Shown piece by piece: positions 33,550 to 42,537 of a stretch of DNA of 64,000 nucleotides; position 1 is the first letter of the stretch; every line of letters begins with the position of its first letter. Origin of the DNA: Siccirubricoccus soli (lineage in GTDB: Bacteria > Pseudomonadota > Alphaproteobacteria > Acetobacterales > Acetobacteraceae); contig NZ_JAMZIK010000023.1 of NCBI RefSeq assembly GCF_024178315.1, positions 42,941-106,940 on the forward strand. Direction: 5' to 3'. A model generated the notes under the pieces. The model had not been told where the DNA came from. It did not search any database and was given only the letters and a program-made list of their open reading frames with translations. Position numbers and translations under genes: made by a program.

Positions 33550-34551
33550 TCAGGTATAGGGCAGGCCCTGGGTGTTCACGTAGAGCGCATAGAGCGACTT
33601 GCTCGCCGGCATGAACAGCCGGTTGCGGTGCCGCCCGCCGAAGCAGAGATTGGCGCAGCGCTCTGGCAGCCGGATATGGCCGATCGGCGCGCCTTCCTTG
33701 TTCAGCACGCGGACGCCGTCCAGCGCCTCGCTGCCCATGCCCCAGCCGCACCAGAGGTTGCCGTCCACATCCACCCGGAACCCGTCCGGCGTCTCGCCCT
33801 CCTTGCACTGGTGGAAGACGCGGTTGTTGGAAAGGCGGCCATCCTCGGCGACGTCGAAGACGCGAATGACGCGCGGCGTTGCCGCCGCCTCCACCACATA
33901 GAGCTTCGATTCATCCGGGCTGAAAGCCAGGCCGTTGGGGCGGCCGACCTCGGCGGTCGCGACCGTGATGCGGCCGGTCTGGCCATCCACGCGGTAGATG
34001 TGGGTCGGCAGCTCCGGCTCCGCCATCTCGCCTTCATAGAAGCCGAGCACGCCGAAGGGCGGGTCGGTGAACCAGATGCTGCCGTCGCGCTTCACCACCA
34101 CATCGTTCGGGCTGTTCAGCCGCTTCCCCTCGAAGCGGTCGGCGATGACGGTGATGGCGCCGTCCGGCTCGGTCCGCGTCACCCGCCGCGTCAAGTGCTC
34201 GCAGCTCAGCAGCCGGCCCTGGCGGTCCCTTGTGTTGCCGTTGCTGTTGTTGGCGGGGGCGCGGAAGACATCCACGCGGTTGCTCGCCTCGCTCCAGCGC
34301 AGCATGCGGTTGTTCGGAATGTCGGACCAGATCAGGCAGCGCTGATCGCCGAACCAGACGGGGCCCTCGCTCCAGCGCGCGCCGGTCCAGAGCCGCTCGA
34401 CGCCGGCCAGCAGCAGGCGGTAGCGGTTGAAGGCGGGGTCCAGGACCTGCACGGCGGGGTCGGGGTAGCGTTCGACGGGCTGGGCAAGGGCCGGGCGCGC
34501 AAGCGGCGCCAGCAGCCCGGCGCCCAGCAGGGCGCGGCGTGACGGATTCAT
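33550..34551 (-). CDS. SMP-30/gluconolactonase family protein, exported paralogue
   Basis: A 333-residue paralogue of the gene at 31571-32518. It starts MNPSRRALLGAGLLAPLARP, a twin-arginine-like signal with the RR pair at residues 5-6 and AQPVE cleavage near 24. The propeller has SEGPVWFGDQ, LNSPNDVVVKRDGSIWF, RPNGLAFSPDESK and FRVDVDGNLWCGWG. ATG 34551 is preferred over 34626, which would bury the signal. The pair suggests the same lactone chemistry in periplasm and cytoplasm. It is divergent from an acyl-CoA dehydrogenase with 73 bp between. Confidence 0.88.
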   Translation of the reverse strand: MNPSRRALLGAGLLAPLARPALAQPVERYPDPAVQVLDPAFNRYRLLLAGVERLWTGARWSEGPVWFGDQRCLIWSDIPNNRMLRWSEASNRVDVFRAPANNSNGNTRDRQGRLLSCEHLTRRVTRTEPDGAITVIADRFEGKRLNSPNDVVVKRDGSIWFTDPPFGVLGFYEGEMAEPELPTHIYRVDGQTGRITVATAEVGRPNGLAFSPDESKLYVVEAAATPRVIRVFDVAEDGRLSNNRVFHQCKEGETPDGFRVDVDGNLWCGWGMGSEALDGVRVLNKEGAPIGHIRLPERCANLCFGGRHRNRLFMPASKSLYALYVNTQGLPYT

Positions 34552-34624
34552 CGGTTTCCTCCCTTGGCCGGGGTCCGGCGGCGCGACGCTAGCACAGGGG
34601 GCGCCATCGGGGCATGCTGCCAGC

Positions 34625-36316
34625 ATGGATACGCTGCCTCATCCCCTGCCAGCTCCCACCGGCGCGGCGGCCGTGCCGGACAGTGCCGGCCTCAACCTCT
34701 GGCGCGCCGACCCCTGGGGCCAGGCGCTGCTGCGCCTCTATTTGCCGGCCGATCTCGCCGCGCATCTCGCGCCGCACCTGGACCGCATGGGGGCGCTGGC
34801 CGGGGGTGAGCTGGACGCGCTGGCGGCCGAGGCGGACCGCAACCCGCCCGTGCTGCAGCCGCGCACGCGGCGGGGCGAGGATGCGCCGCACCGCATCGCC
34901 TACCATCCCGCCTACCGCGCCATGGAGCGCATCGCCTTCGGGGAATACGGGCTGGCGGCGATGTCGCATCGCGGCGGGGTGCTGGGCTGGCCGGCGCCCA
35001 TGCCGCCGGCGGCGAAATACGCGCTGACCTATCTGTTCGTGCAGGCGGAATTCGGCCTGTGCTGCCCGCTCTCCATGACGGATGCGCTGGCCCGCACCTT
35101 GCGCCGCTTCGGCGACCCCGAACTCGTCGCGCGCTACCTGCCGGCGCTGACGGCAACCGACCTCGACGCGCTGCGCCAGGGCGCCATGTTCATGACCGAG
35201 CAGGGCGCGGGCAGCGACATCGCCGCGACGGCGGTGACGGCCCGGCCGAATGATGACGGAAGCTGGTCGCTCTCCGGCGACAAGTGGTTCTGCTCCAACC
35301 CGGATGCCGGCATGGCGCTGGTGCTGGCGCGGCGGGAGGGCGGCGCGCCCGGGCTGCGCGGCGTCTCCCTCTTCCTGCTGCCGCGGGAACGGCCGGATGG
35401 CACGCCCAACGCCTACCGGATCATCCGGCTGAAGGACAAGCTCGGCACCCGCAGCATGGCTTCGGGCGAGATCCGGCTGGAGGGGGCGATGGCCTTTCTC
35501 GTCGGCGCGCCGGAGGCCGGCTTCAAGCAGATGGCGGACATGGTCAATGCCTCCCGCCTCTCCAACGGCATGCGCGCGGCGGGGCTGATGCGCCGGGCGG
35601 TGACGGAGGCGATGTTCATCGCGCGGAACCGCATCGCCTTCGGCAGGCGGCTGGTGGAGATGCCGCTGATGCGGCGGCAGCTCGGCAAGCTGATCCTGCC
35701 GGCCGAGCAGGCGCGCAGCATGATGTTCCAGGCCGCCGAGGCGATGCGCCGCAGCGATGCCGGGGAGGAGGGCGCCTATGCGCTGCTGCGCATCCTGACG
35801 CCGCTGCTGAAATTCCGCGCCTGCCGGGATGCGCGGCGCGTCACCGGCGATGCGATGGAGGTGCGCGGCGGCTGCGGCTACATCGAGGAATGGGCCGACC
35901 CCAGGCTGCTGCGGGACAGCCACCTGGGCAGCATCTGGGAAGGCACCAGCAACATCGTGGCGCTGGACGTGCTGCGGGCGGCGGAGCGGGAAGGCTCGCT
36001 GCCGGTGCTGCGGGCGCATCTGGCGGGGCTGCTGGGCAACGGTGCCGCGCTGCCGGAGGCGCTGCCGCTGTTCGATCGCGCGGCGGCGCTGGCGGCGGCG
36101 GCGCAGGGCAACCCGGCCCTGGCGCGGCAGGCGGCGAGCGCGCTCTATCACCTGACCAGCGCCGCGGCGATGGCCTGGGAGGCGGCGCGGCTGGAGGACC
36201 CGGTGCGGGCGGAGCTGGCCCGGCTGGTGCTGCGCCACCGGCTGCGGCCGAAGGACCCGCTGGCGGCGGAGGACGACCCTGTGCCGGAGGCGCTGCTGGC
36301 GCGGGTGCTGGCATGA
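34625..36316 (+). CDS. Acyl-CoA dehydrogenase, AidB-like
   Basis: A 563-residue acyl-CoA dehydrogenase with the longer AidB-type layout. FAD-binding and substrate segments include FMTEQGAGSDIAAT near 193-206, GDKWFCSNPDAG near 218-230 and RLSNGMRAAGLMRRA near 318. The catalytic region has the R-G-G-x-G-x-x-E motif in VRGGCGYIEEWADPRLLRD, and SIWEGTSNIVALD marks the dimer/FAD site. The family either oxidises acyl-CoAs or, as in AidB, acts during alkylation stress; metabolism is favoured here because a hydratase and a TetR gene follow. Its stop overlaps the hydratase start (ATGA). Confidence 0.87.
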   Translation: MDTLPHPLPAPTGAAAVPDSAGLNLWRADPWGQALLRLYLPADLAAHLAPHLDRMGALAGGELDALAAEADRNPPVLQPRTRRGEDAPHRIAYHPAYRAMERIAFGEYGLAAMSHRGGVLGWPAPMPPAAKYALTYLFVQAEFGLCCPLSMTDALARTLRRFGDPELVARYLPALTATDLDALRQGAMFMTEQGAGSDIAATAVTARPNDDGSWSLSGDKWFCSNPDAGMALVLARREGGAPGLRGVSLFLLPRERPDGTPNAYRIIRLKDKLGTRSMASGEIRLEGAMAFLVGAPEAGFKQMADMVNASRLSNGMRAAGLMRRAVTEAMFIARNRIAFGRRLVEMPLMRRQLGKLILPAEQARSMMFQAAEAMRRSDAGEEGAYALLRILTPLLKFRACRDARRVTGDAMEVRGGCGYIEEWADPRLLRDSHLGSIWEGTSNIVALDVLRAAEREGSLPVLRAHLAGLLGNGAALPEALPLFDRAAALAAAAQGNPALARQAASALYHLTSAAAMAWEAARLEDPVRAELARLVLRHRLRPKDPLAAEDDPVPEALLARVLA

Positions 36317-37071
36317 GCCTCGCCGCCATGCTGCTGGCCGCGCGGCGGGAGGCGCGGCAGATCGCCGTGCTGCCGCCCGACCTGGTGCCGCAGGATGCGG
36401 ATGCCGCCTATGCGGTGGCGCTGGAGGTGGCGGGCGCGCTGGGCTGGGCGCCGCTCGGCTGGAAGATCGCCGCGACCACGAAGGTGATGCAGGCGCGGCT
36501 GCGCATGGCGGAGCCGATCTTCGGCCGCAGCTTCGCGCGCTTCCTGGTCGAGAGCCCGGCGCGTTTCGCCCATGCCGCGCTGCTGGACCCGATCGTGGAG
36601 GCGGAGTTCTTCTACCGCCTGAACCGCGACCTGCTGCCGCGCGCCACACCGTACGCCGAGGCGGAGATCGCCGAGGCGGTCGCCGTGGTGCATGCGGGGG
36701 TGGAGGTGGCGGAATGCCGCTTCCCCACCTCTGCATTGCCGCCGCCCAATGCGGTGCTGGCCGATGGCAGCGGCAATGGCCGGTACGTGCTGGGGCCGGC
36801 CATCCCGCCCGGCACGGATCTGGCGGCGATGGAGGTGGTGGTCGCGGTGGATGGGGTGGAGCGGCGCCGCGGCAGCGGGGCGGAGGTGATGGGCCACCCG
36901 CTGCGGGCGCTGACCTGGCTGGCCAACCGCCTGCCGCGCGCGGGCACCCATCTGCGGGACGGGGAATGGGTCAGCACCGGCACGGCGAGCGGGATGTTGG
37001 CCGCGCGCCCCGGCCAGCGCGTGACGGCGCGCTTCGGGGCGCTGCCGGAGATCGTGATCGATTTCGCCTGA
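36313..37071 (+). CDS. 2-keto-4-pentenoate hydratase/fumarylacetoacetate hydrolase family protein
   Basis: A 252-residue MhpD-type hydratase. The family core appears in LGWKIAATTKVMQARLRMAEPIFGR, given here as GWKIAATTK and the acidic PIVEAEFFYRL that carries the metal-ligand E-x-E. It also has HAGVEVAECRF with another ligand. Such enzymes hydrate 2-hydroxypenta-2,4-dienoates from aromatic meta-cleavage or related acids. It is translationally coupled to the acyl-CoA dehydrogenase and followed by a TetR regulator one base later, so the trio is an operon for degrading an acid whose identity is unknown. Confidence 0.8.
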   Translation: MSLAAMLLAARREARQIAVLPPDLVPQDADAAYAVALEVAGALGWAPLGWKIAATTKVMQARLRMAEPIFGRSFARFLVESPARFAHAALLDPIVEAEFFYRLNRDLLPRATPYAEAEIAEAVAVVHAGVEVAECRFPTSALPPPNAVLADGSGNGRYVLGPAIPPGTDLAAMEVVVAVDGVERRRGSGAEVMGHPLRALTWLANRLPRAGTHLRDGEWVSTGTASGMLAARPGQRVTARFGALPEIVIDFA

Positions 37072-37072
37072 G

Positions 37073-37687
37073 ATGCCGGAGCTGTCCCCCCGTGCCGCCG
37101 CCACGCGCCAGCGCATCCTGGACGCGGCGACGGCGGAATTCGCCGCGCATGGCCTGGCCGGGGCGCGGGTGGACGAGATCGCGGCCCGGGCCGGCGCCAA
37201 CAAGCGCATGCTCTACGCCCATTTCGGCAACAAGGAGGAGCTGTGGCTGGTGGTGCTGGAGACCGCCTATGCCGCCAAGCGCGCGGAGGAGCGGGCCCTG
37301 GCGGTGGAGGCGCTGCCGCCGGCGGAGGCGATGCGCCGGCTGGTCGCCTTCAACCTGCGCTACACCGCCGCGCATCCGGAATTCGTCGCCCTGCTGAACC
37401 AGGAGAACATCCACCGCGCCGCCTATCTGCAGCGCTCGGAGCAGGTGCCGGCGCTGTATTCGCCGCTGCTGGAGCAGCTGCGCGCGGTGCTGGCGCGCGG
37501 CGCGGCCGAGGGGGTGTTCCGGGCGGATGTGGACCCGGTGCAGCTCTACATCAGCATCGTCGGGCTGGGGCATTTCTACCTAGCGAACCTGCACACCCTC
37601 TCCACCATCTTCGGCGCCGGCATCGGCACGGTGGAGGAGCGGGAGGTGCACTGCATCGAGGTGGTGCTGGGGTATCTGCGGCCTTGA
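37073..37687 (+). CDS. TetR-family transcriptional regulator
   Basis: A 204-residue TetR protein. The helix-turn-helix is at residues about 10-56: RQRILDAATAEFAAHGLAGAR then VDEIAARAGANKRMLYAHFGNKEEL, given in parts as DEIAARAGANKRMLYAHFGN. The rest is the variable ligand-binding domain, close in style to CerR-like regulators of the TetR_C_33 type. It begins one base after the hydratase stop and probably controls that operon. A GGTAAC/GTTACC hairpin lies at 37699-37716, just after its stop. Confidence 0.85.
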   Translation: MPELSPRAAATRQRILDAATAEFAAHGLAGARVDEIAARAGANKRMLYAHFGNKEELWLVVLETAYAAKRAEERALAVEALPPAEAMRRLVAFNLRYTAAHPEFVALLNQENIHRAAYLQRSEQVPALYSPLLEQLRAVLARGAAEGVFRADVDPVQLYISIVGLGHFYLANLHTLSTIFGAGIGTVEEREVHCIEVVLGYLRP

Positions 37688-37724
37688 CTCACGGCCTGGG
37701 TAACTGGTTGGTTACCTGAAGGAT

Positions 37725-37881
37725 GAGAGGGGCGCTGCCCCTCTTACACTCTCCCCGCCAAGGGCCGAAAGGCCCTTGGAACCCTTGAGGCGGCAGGTTG
37801 ACCCGCCGGGCCTGAACTCATGGTTTCCAAAGGCCCTTCGGCCTTTGGCGGGGTGAGCCCGAGAGGGGCAGAGCCCCTCTC
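37725..37881. repeat. Large nested inverted repeat
   Basis: Arms are mirror images and each is itself palindromic: GAGAGGGGC/GCCCCTCT at both ends, and CCCCGCCAAGGGCCGAAAGG (37752 on) against CCTTCGGCCTTTGGCGGGG (to 37853). Between them is about 45 bp of unique DNA. It lies between the TetR gene and the next operon and could form a cruciform or terminator. No gene is seen. Confidence 0.7.
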
Positions 37882-37901
37882 GGAACCACGGGAGGACTCA
37901 C

Positions 37902-39056
37902 ATGGCGCAACGTCGCCTCGGCATCGTCATGAACGGCGTCACCGGCCGCATGGGCACCAATCAGCATCTGGTGCGCTCCATCGCCGCCATCCGGGCGGAG
38001 GGCGGGCTGCGCCTGGCCAATGGCGACCGGCTGGTGCCCGACCCCATCCTGGTCGGCCGCAACCGGGAGAAGCTGGAGGCGCTGGGGCGCGCCCATGGGG
38101 TGGAGCGCATCTCCACCGACCTCGATGCCTGCCTGCGGGACGAGCGGGACGAGCTGTTCTTCGACGCCGCCACCACCCAGATGCGCGCCGGCCTGGTCGC
38201 CCGCGCCATCGCCGCCGGCAAGCATGTCTATGTGGAGAAGCCGACCGCCGATCGGCTGGAGGATGCGGTGAAGCTGGCCCGGCTGGCGAAGCAGGCCGGC
38301 ATCAAGCATGGCGTGGTGCAGGACAAGCTCTTCCTGCCCGGCCTGCGCAAGCTGAGGATGGTGATCGAGAGCGGCTTCCTCGGCCGCATCTGCAGCGTGA
38401 AGGGGGAGTTCGGCTACTGGGTGTTCGAGGGCGACCTGCAGCCCGCCCAGCGCCCGAGCTGGAACTACAAGAAGGCGGAGGGCGGCGGCATCATCCTCGA
38501 TATGCTCTGCCACTGGCGCTACGTGCTGGACAACCTCTTCGGCGAGGTGGAGGCGGTGAGCTGCCTCGGCGCCACGCATATCCCGACGCGCATCGGGGAG
38601 GATGGCAGGCCCTACGCGGCGGATGTGGACGATGCCGCCTATGCCACTTTCCAGCTCAAGGGCGGGATCGTGGCGCATATCAACTCCTCCTGGGTCACGC
38701 GCGTCCGGCGGGACGACCTGGCCACCTTCCAGGTGGACGGCACCCATGGCAGCGCCGTGGCCGGATTGCAGAAATGCTGGACGCAAAGCCGCGTGGCGAC
38801 GCCGAAGCCGGTGTGGAACCCGGACATCCCCCAGCCCATCGACTTCTTCGCCGGCTGGCAGGAGGTGCCGAACACGGAGGACTACCCCAACGGCTTCCGC
38901 GCCCAGTGGGAGATGTTCCTGCGCTACCTGGCGGGGGAGGTGCCGAGCTTCCCCTGGGACCTGACCGCCGGCGCCAAGGGCGTGCAACTGGCCGAAGCCG
39001 GGCTGTGGAGCTGGCGCGAGCGCCGCTGGATCGACATTCCTGCGCTGGAGGTGTGA
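37902..39056 (+). CDS. Gfo/Idh/MocA-family oxidoreductase
   Basis: A 384-residue NAD(P)-dependent dehydrogenase. The Rossmann start reads RLGIVMNGVTGRMGTNQHL, less canonical than GxGxxG, then VYVEKPTADRLEDAVKLARL carries the family EKP motif (K near 111). The C-terminal substrate domain includes GGGIILDMLCHWRYVLDNLFG with the usual D-x-x-x-H. It leads an operon with DUF993 and a TIM-barrel isomerase. Members oxidise sugars or inositols at a ring carbon. The substrate here is not known. Spacing to the next gene is 63 bp with a GGGAG site. Confidence 0.85.
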   Translation: MAQRRLGIVMNGVTGRMGTNQHLVRSIAAIRAEGGLRLANGDRLVPDPILVGRNREKLEALGRAHGVERISTDLDACLRDERDELFFDAATTQMRAGLVARAIAAGKHVYVEKPTADRLEDAVKLARLAKQAGIKHGVVQDKLFLPGLRKLRMVIESGFLGRICSVKGEFGYWVFEGDLQPAQRPSWNYKKAEGGGIILDMLCHWRYVLDNLFGEVEAVSCLGATHIPTRIGEDGRPYAADVDDAAYATFQLKGGIVAHINSSWVTRVRRDDLATFQVDGTHGSAVAGLQKCWTQSRVATPKPVWNPDIPQPIDFFAGWQEVPNTEDYPNGFRAQWEMFLRYLAGEVPSFPWDLTAGAKGVQLAEAGLWSWRERRWIDIPALEV

Positions 39057-39119
39057 CGCGATGGCCGGAGCGCCGCAGGGCGCGGCGGCCTGAATCGCCT
39101 CGCCGAAAGGGAGAACGCC

Positions 39120-40277
39120 ATGCCCACGCTGAACCTGCCGACGCCGGAGGGGCTGCGCCCCTTCACCACCAGCACGCCGCGGGCATTCCCGCAGGCGACG
39201 CCGCCCTTCCCGCGCATCGCCCTGGCCGCCGCGCATGTGGTGGCGGACCCGCTGGCGGCGCAGGATCCCTGGCTGGATGCCAAGGTCGATTGGGACGCCA
39301 CCATCGCCTATCGCCGCCATCTCTGGTCGCTCGGCCTGGGCGTGGTGGAGGCGATGGACACGGCGCAGCGCGGCATGGGGCTGGACTGGGTGGCGGCGCA
39401 GGAGCTGATCCGCCGCTCGCTCGACGCAGCGAAGGACGTGCCGGGCGCGGTCATCGCCAGCGGCGCCGGCACGGACCATCTGGCGCCCGGCCCGGATGTC
39501 ACCATCGACGACGTCATCCGCGCCTATGAGGAGCAATGCGAGGCGGTGGAGCGGCTGGGCGGTCGCATCATCCTCATGGCCTCCCGCGCCCTGGCGAAGG
39601 CGGCGCGCGGCCCGGCGGATTACGAGCGCGTCTATGGCCGCATCCTGGCCGGGGTGAAGCAGCCCGTCATCATCCACTGGCTGGGCGAGATGTTCGACCC
39701 GGCCCTCGACGGCTACTGGGGCAGCGGCGACCACTACCAGGCGATGGAGACGGCGCTTGCCGTCATCGCCGCCCATGCGGCGAAGGTGGATGGGGTGAAG
39801 ATCTCCCTGCTGGACAAGGAGAAGGAGATCGCCATGCGCCGCCGCCTCCCACGCGGCGTCCGCATGTACACCGGCGACGACTTCAACTATGCGGAGCTGA
39901 TCGCCGGCGACGGGCAGGGCCATTCGGATGCGCTGCTCGGCATCTTCGACCCCATCGCGCCGGCGGTGGGCGGGGCGCTGGCCGCGCTTTCCCGCAACGA
40001 CCTCGCCACCTTCCACGAGATCCTGGTGCCGACCGTGCCGCTCAGCCGACACATCTTCCAGGCGCCGACGCGCTTCTACAAGACGGGGGTGGTGTTCATG
40101 GCCTGGCTGAACGGGCACCAGGCGCATTTCACCATGGTGGGCGGGCAGCAATCGGCCCGTTCCCTCCAGCATCTCGCGGAGCTGTTCCGCCTGGCCGATG
40201 CCGCGGGGCTGCTGCGGGACCCGGACCTCGCCGCGGCGCGGATGCGCGCGCTGCTTGCGGTGCATGGCGTGGCGTGA
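39120..40277 (+). CDS. DUF993 family (dihydrodipicolinate-synthase-like) protein
   Basis: A 385-residue protein of the DUF993 family, thought to be a class I aldolase-type TIM barrel. Recognisable segments are LGVVEAMDTAQRGMGLDW, GRIILMASRALAKAARGP, QPVIIHWLGEMFDPALDGYWG and DGVKISLLDKEKEI, where K of VDGVKISLLD (near residue 227) is the likely Schiff-base lysine. Its genomic partners are Gfo/Idh/MocA enzymes and sugar-phosphate isomerases, as here. The reaction is unproven; cleavage of a keto sugar acid made by its neighbour is a reasonable guess. Confidence 0.8.
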   Translation: MPTLNLPTPEGLRPFTTSTPRAFPQATPPFPRIALAAAHVVADPLAAQDPWLDAKVDWDATIAYRRHLWSLGLGVVEAMDTAQRGMGLDWVAAQELIRRSLDAAKDVPGAVIASGAGTDHLAPGPDVTIDDVIRAYEEQCEAVERLGGRIILMASRALAKAARGPADYERVYGRILAGVKQPVIIHWLGEMFDPALDGYWGSGDHYQAMETALAVIAAHAAKVDGVKISLLDKEKEIAMRRRLPRGVRMYTGDDFNYAELIAGDGQGHSDALLGIFDPIAPAVGGALAALSRNDLATFHEILVPTVPLSRHIFQAPTRFYKTGVVFMAWLNGHQAHFTMVGGQQSARSLQHLAELFRLADAAGLLRDPDLAAARMRALLAVHGVA

Positions 40278-40350
40278 TGGCTTCCGGGTATCAGATGCCC
40301 AAACATCACGACCAGATCGCGGAACGCCGCGGCACAGCGAGGAGCGAAAC

Positions 40351-41187
40351 GTGAACCCACCGCATGAACAGACCTCGCCCGGTCCCCTTTCGCTGAACAC
40401 CGTCACGGTGCGGGACCGCTGGACCCTGGCGCAATGCATCGAAGGCTGCGCGCGCCACGGCATTCCCGGCATCTCCCCCTGGCGAGACAAGGTGGCGGAG
40501 CTCGGGCTGAAGCAGGCGGCGCGGCAGATCCGCGAGGCCGGGCTCTTCGTCTCCGGCCTCTGCCGCGCCGGCATGTTCCCCGCCGCCGATGCCGCCGGCC
40601 GCCGCGCCGCCATCGAGGAGAATCTCCGCGCCATCGAGGAGGCGCATGAACTCGGCGCGCGCTGCCTCGTCACCCTCGGTGGCGGGCTGCCGCCGGGCAG
40701 CAAGGACCTGCCCGGCGCGCGGCAGATGTTCCATGACGGGCTGGCGGAGGTGCTGCCCGCCGCCCGTGCCGCCGGCGTGACCCTGGCGCTGGAGCCGCTG
40801 CACCCGATGACCTGCGCCGACCGCTCGGTCCTCACCACCCTCGCCCAGGCGCTCGACCTTTGCGACGAGTTCGGCGAGGGCACCGGCATCGCGCTCGATG
40901 TCTATCACGTGTGGTGGGACCCGGACCTGCCGCGGCAGGTGGCGCGGGCGAAGGGCCGCATCGCCGCCTTCCATGTCTGCGACTGGCTGGTGCCGACCAC
41001 CGACACGGCCTTCGACCGCGGCATGCCGGGGGATGGCGTCATCGACATCCCGGCCATCCGCGCCATGGCCCAGGCGGCGGGCCATGACGGGAGCTGCGAG
41101 GTGGAGCTGCTCTCCCGCCGCTGGTGGGCGGAGGATCCGGAGCAGGTGCTGAAGCTGGCGAAGGAGCGGCACGCGACGGCGTGCTGA
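40351..41187 (+). CDS. Sugar phosphate isomerase/epimerase (xylose-isomerase-like TIM barrel)
   Basis: A 278-residue AP-endonuclease-2-like TIM barrel. Metal-binding motifs are ALEPLHPM (E, H), GIALDVYHVWWDPDL (D, H) and HVCDWLVPT, with a final CEVELLSRRWW (E). These fit the isomerase group that includes IolE and IolI. The start GTG 40351 follows GAGGAG; no ATG fits. It is the third gene of the dehydrogenase-DUF993-isomerase operon and would complete an oxidise, isomerise and cleave route for a sugar or cyclitol. Confidence 0.85.
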   Translation: MNPPHEQTSPGPLSLNTVTVRDRWTLAQCIEGCARHGIPGISPWRDKVAELGLKQAARQIREAGLFVSGLCRAGMFPAADAAGRRAAIEENLRAIEEAHELGARCLVTLGGGLPPGSKDLPGARQMFHDGLAEVLPAARAAGVTLALEPLHPMTCADRSVLTTLAQALDLCDEFGEGTGIALDVYHVWWDPDLPRQVARAKGRIAAFHVCDWLVPTTDTAFDRGMPGDGVIDIPAIRAMAQAAGHDGSCEVELLSRRWWAEDPEQVLKLAKERHATAC

Positions 41188-41200
41188 GCCGCGCCGTGCC

Positions 41201-42463
41201 TCAGCCCGCCATCTCCTCCAGCGCCGGCAGCAGGTAGGGGCGCAGCGCGGCGTAGTCCTCGCTCATCGGGAAATGGCCAAGGCCGGGCATGATGACGGCC
41301 TTGGCGCCGGGGATGGCGGCCGCCGTCGCCCGGGTATCCTCTGGCCGGCAGGAATAATCGTATTCCCCGGTCAGCAGCGTCACCGGGCAGCGGGCGGTGT
41401 CGATCCGCCCCAGCTTGCCGCGCAGATCGCCTTCCTCGGCGTAGAAATGCAGGTCGCCGCGGAACACGCCGGGGCCGCCCTGCATGTAGTGCCACAGCGT
41501 CTCCCAGCGGGACGCCTCCGGCGCCGTCGGCGCGATGAGGCCGGAGACCATGGCGCCGCACACCTCCCCGCCATGGATGCGCGGATGGTGCAGCACGGAC
41601 AGGTCGTAGTAGCGGCCGGTGAAGGCGCTGCCCTGCAGGCCGATGACGCCGCGCAGCTCCCCCGCATGTTCCGCCGCCAGGTCCAGCACGATGCGGCCGC
41701 CGATGGAGCAGCCCATGACGATCGGCCTATCCAGCCCCAGCGCCCGCGCCATGGTCATCACCAGCCCGGTATAGGCGGCGGTGGTCAGGGCGTAGCCCTC
41801 ATGCTGCCAGCCGGCGGGGGGCGAGGACTTGCCGTGCCAGGGCATGTCGAAGGCGATGCAGCGGAAGCGGCGCGTCACCTCGGCGTCGTTCAGCAGCTCC
41901 CGCCACTGGCGGCCGTCGCTGCCGGCGGTGTGCAGCAGCAGCAGGGGAATGCCTTCCCCGGCTTCCTCGACATAGACGCGGTGCGGCTTTCCCGCGATGT
42001 CCATGCGCAGGTAGCGGCCGCGGATCGGCTCCTCCGTCACGCTGCCGAAGGGCGCGGGCGGCAGGGCGGCGGGGGCGGGCGGCGCCTCCCGCAGCAGGGC
42101 CAGCACGCCCTTGAACCACATCAGGTGGGCGAAGAAGGCGGCGACGTCGCCTTCCACCACCAGGGCGCCCTGGCGGCGCAGCGCCAGCAAATCATGCCAG
42201 CCGGGCGGCGGGGTGGGGGAAAGGAAGCGGTCCAGCGCCTCCGCCCCGATGCGGGTGGCGAGGGTGTAGGCGGGCATCTGGAAGGGCCCCTCGGCGATGG
42301 CGGCGATGGCGCCGTCGCGCACCGTCAGCAGCCACTCCGCGTCACCGAGCCGGAGCAGCCAGTCGGCCTGCAACCCGCGGCCCCAGCGCGCCAGCTCCGG
42401 CGCGTTGCGCAGCTTCCCGGGCAACGCCTGCAGGGCGGTGGTCGGCAGTGACAGCATCGGCAT
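41201..42463 (-). CDS. Alpha/beta hydrolase with an N-terminal SCP2-like domain
   Basis: A 420-residue protein. Residues about 10-125 resemble the SCP2/sterol-carrier fold (WLLTVRDGAIAAIAEGPFQM, WHDLLALRRQGALVVEGDV). Residues about 150-420 are an alpha/beta hydrolase: oxyanion region LLLLHTAGSDGRQW, nucleophile elbow GCSIGG (serine near 247), catalytic acid in GEYDYSC and H in GLGHFPMSE. The combination is seen in proteobacterial lipid-active hydrolases of unknown substrate. It is convergent with the isomerase gene and separate from that operon. Confidence 0.8.
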   Translation of the reverse strand: MPMLSLPTTALQALPGKLRNAPELARWGRGLQADWLLRLGDAEWLLTVRDGAIAAIAEGPFQMPAYTLATRIGAEALDRFLSPTPPPGWHDLLALRRQGALVVEGDVAAFFAHLMWFKGVLALLREAPPAPAALPPAPFGSVTEEPIRGRYLRMDIAGKPHRVYVEEAGEGIPLLLLHTAGSDGRQWRELLNDAEVTRRFRCIAFDMPWHGKSSPPAGWQHEGYALTTAAYTGLVMTMARALGLDRPIVMGCSIGGRIVLDLAAEHAGELRGVIGLQGSAFTGRYYDLSVLHHPRIHGGEVCGAMVSGLIAPTAPEASRWETLWHYMQGGPGVFRGDLHFYAEEGDLRGKLGRIDTARCPVTLLTGEYDYSCRPEDTRATAAAIPGAKAVIMPGLGHFPMSEDYAALRPYLLPALEEMAG

Positions 42464-42537
42464 TCCCCCTTCGATGCCCGGTTCCGGGCTTCAGGGGATG
42501 ATGCCGGGGATGCCGCCCGGGGGAAAGCGCGTCCGGC

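Noticed and set aside
34625..36316. Assigning the acyl-CoA dehydrogenase as aidB proper
   Set aside because: Length and layout resemble AidB, but the operon is catabolic and no alkylation-response genes are near, so no symbol was given.
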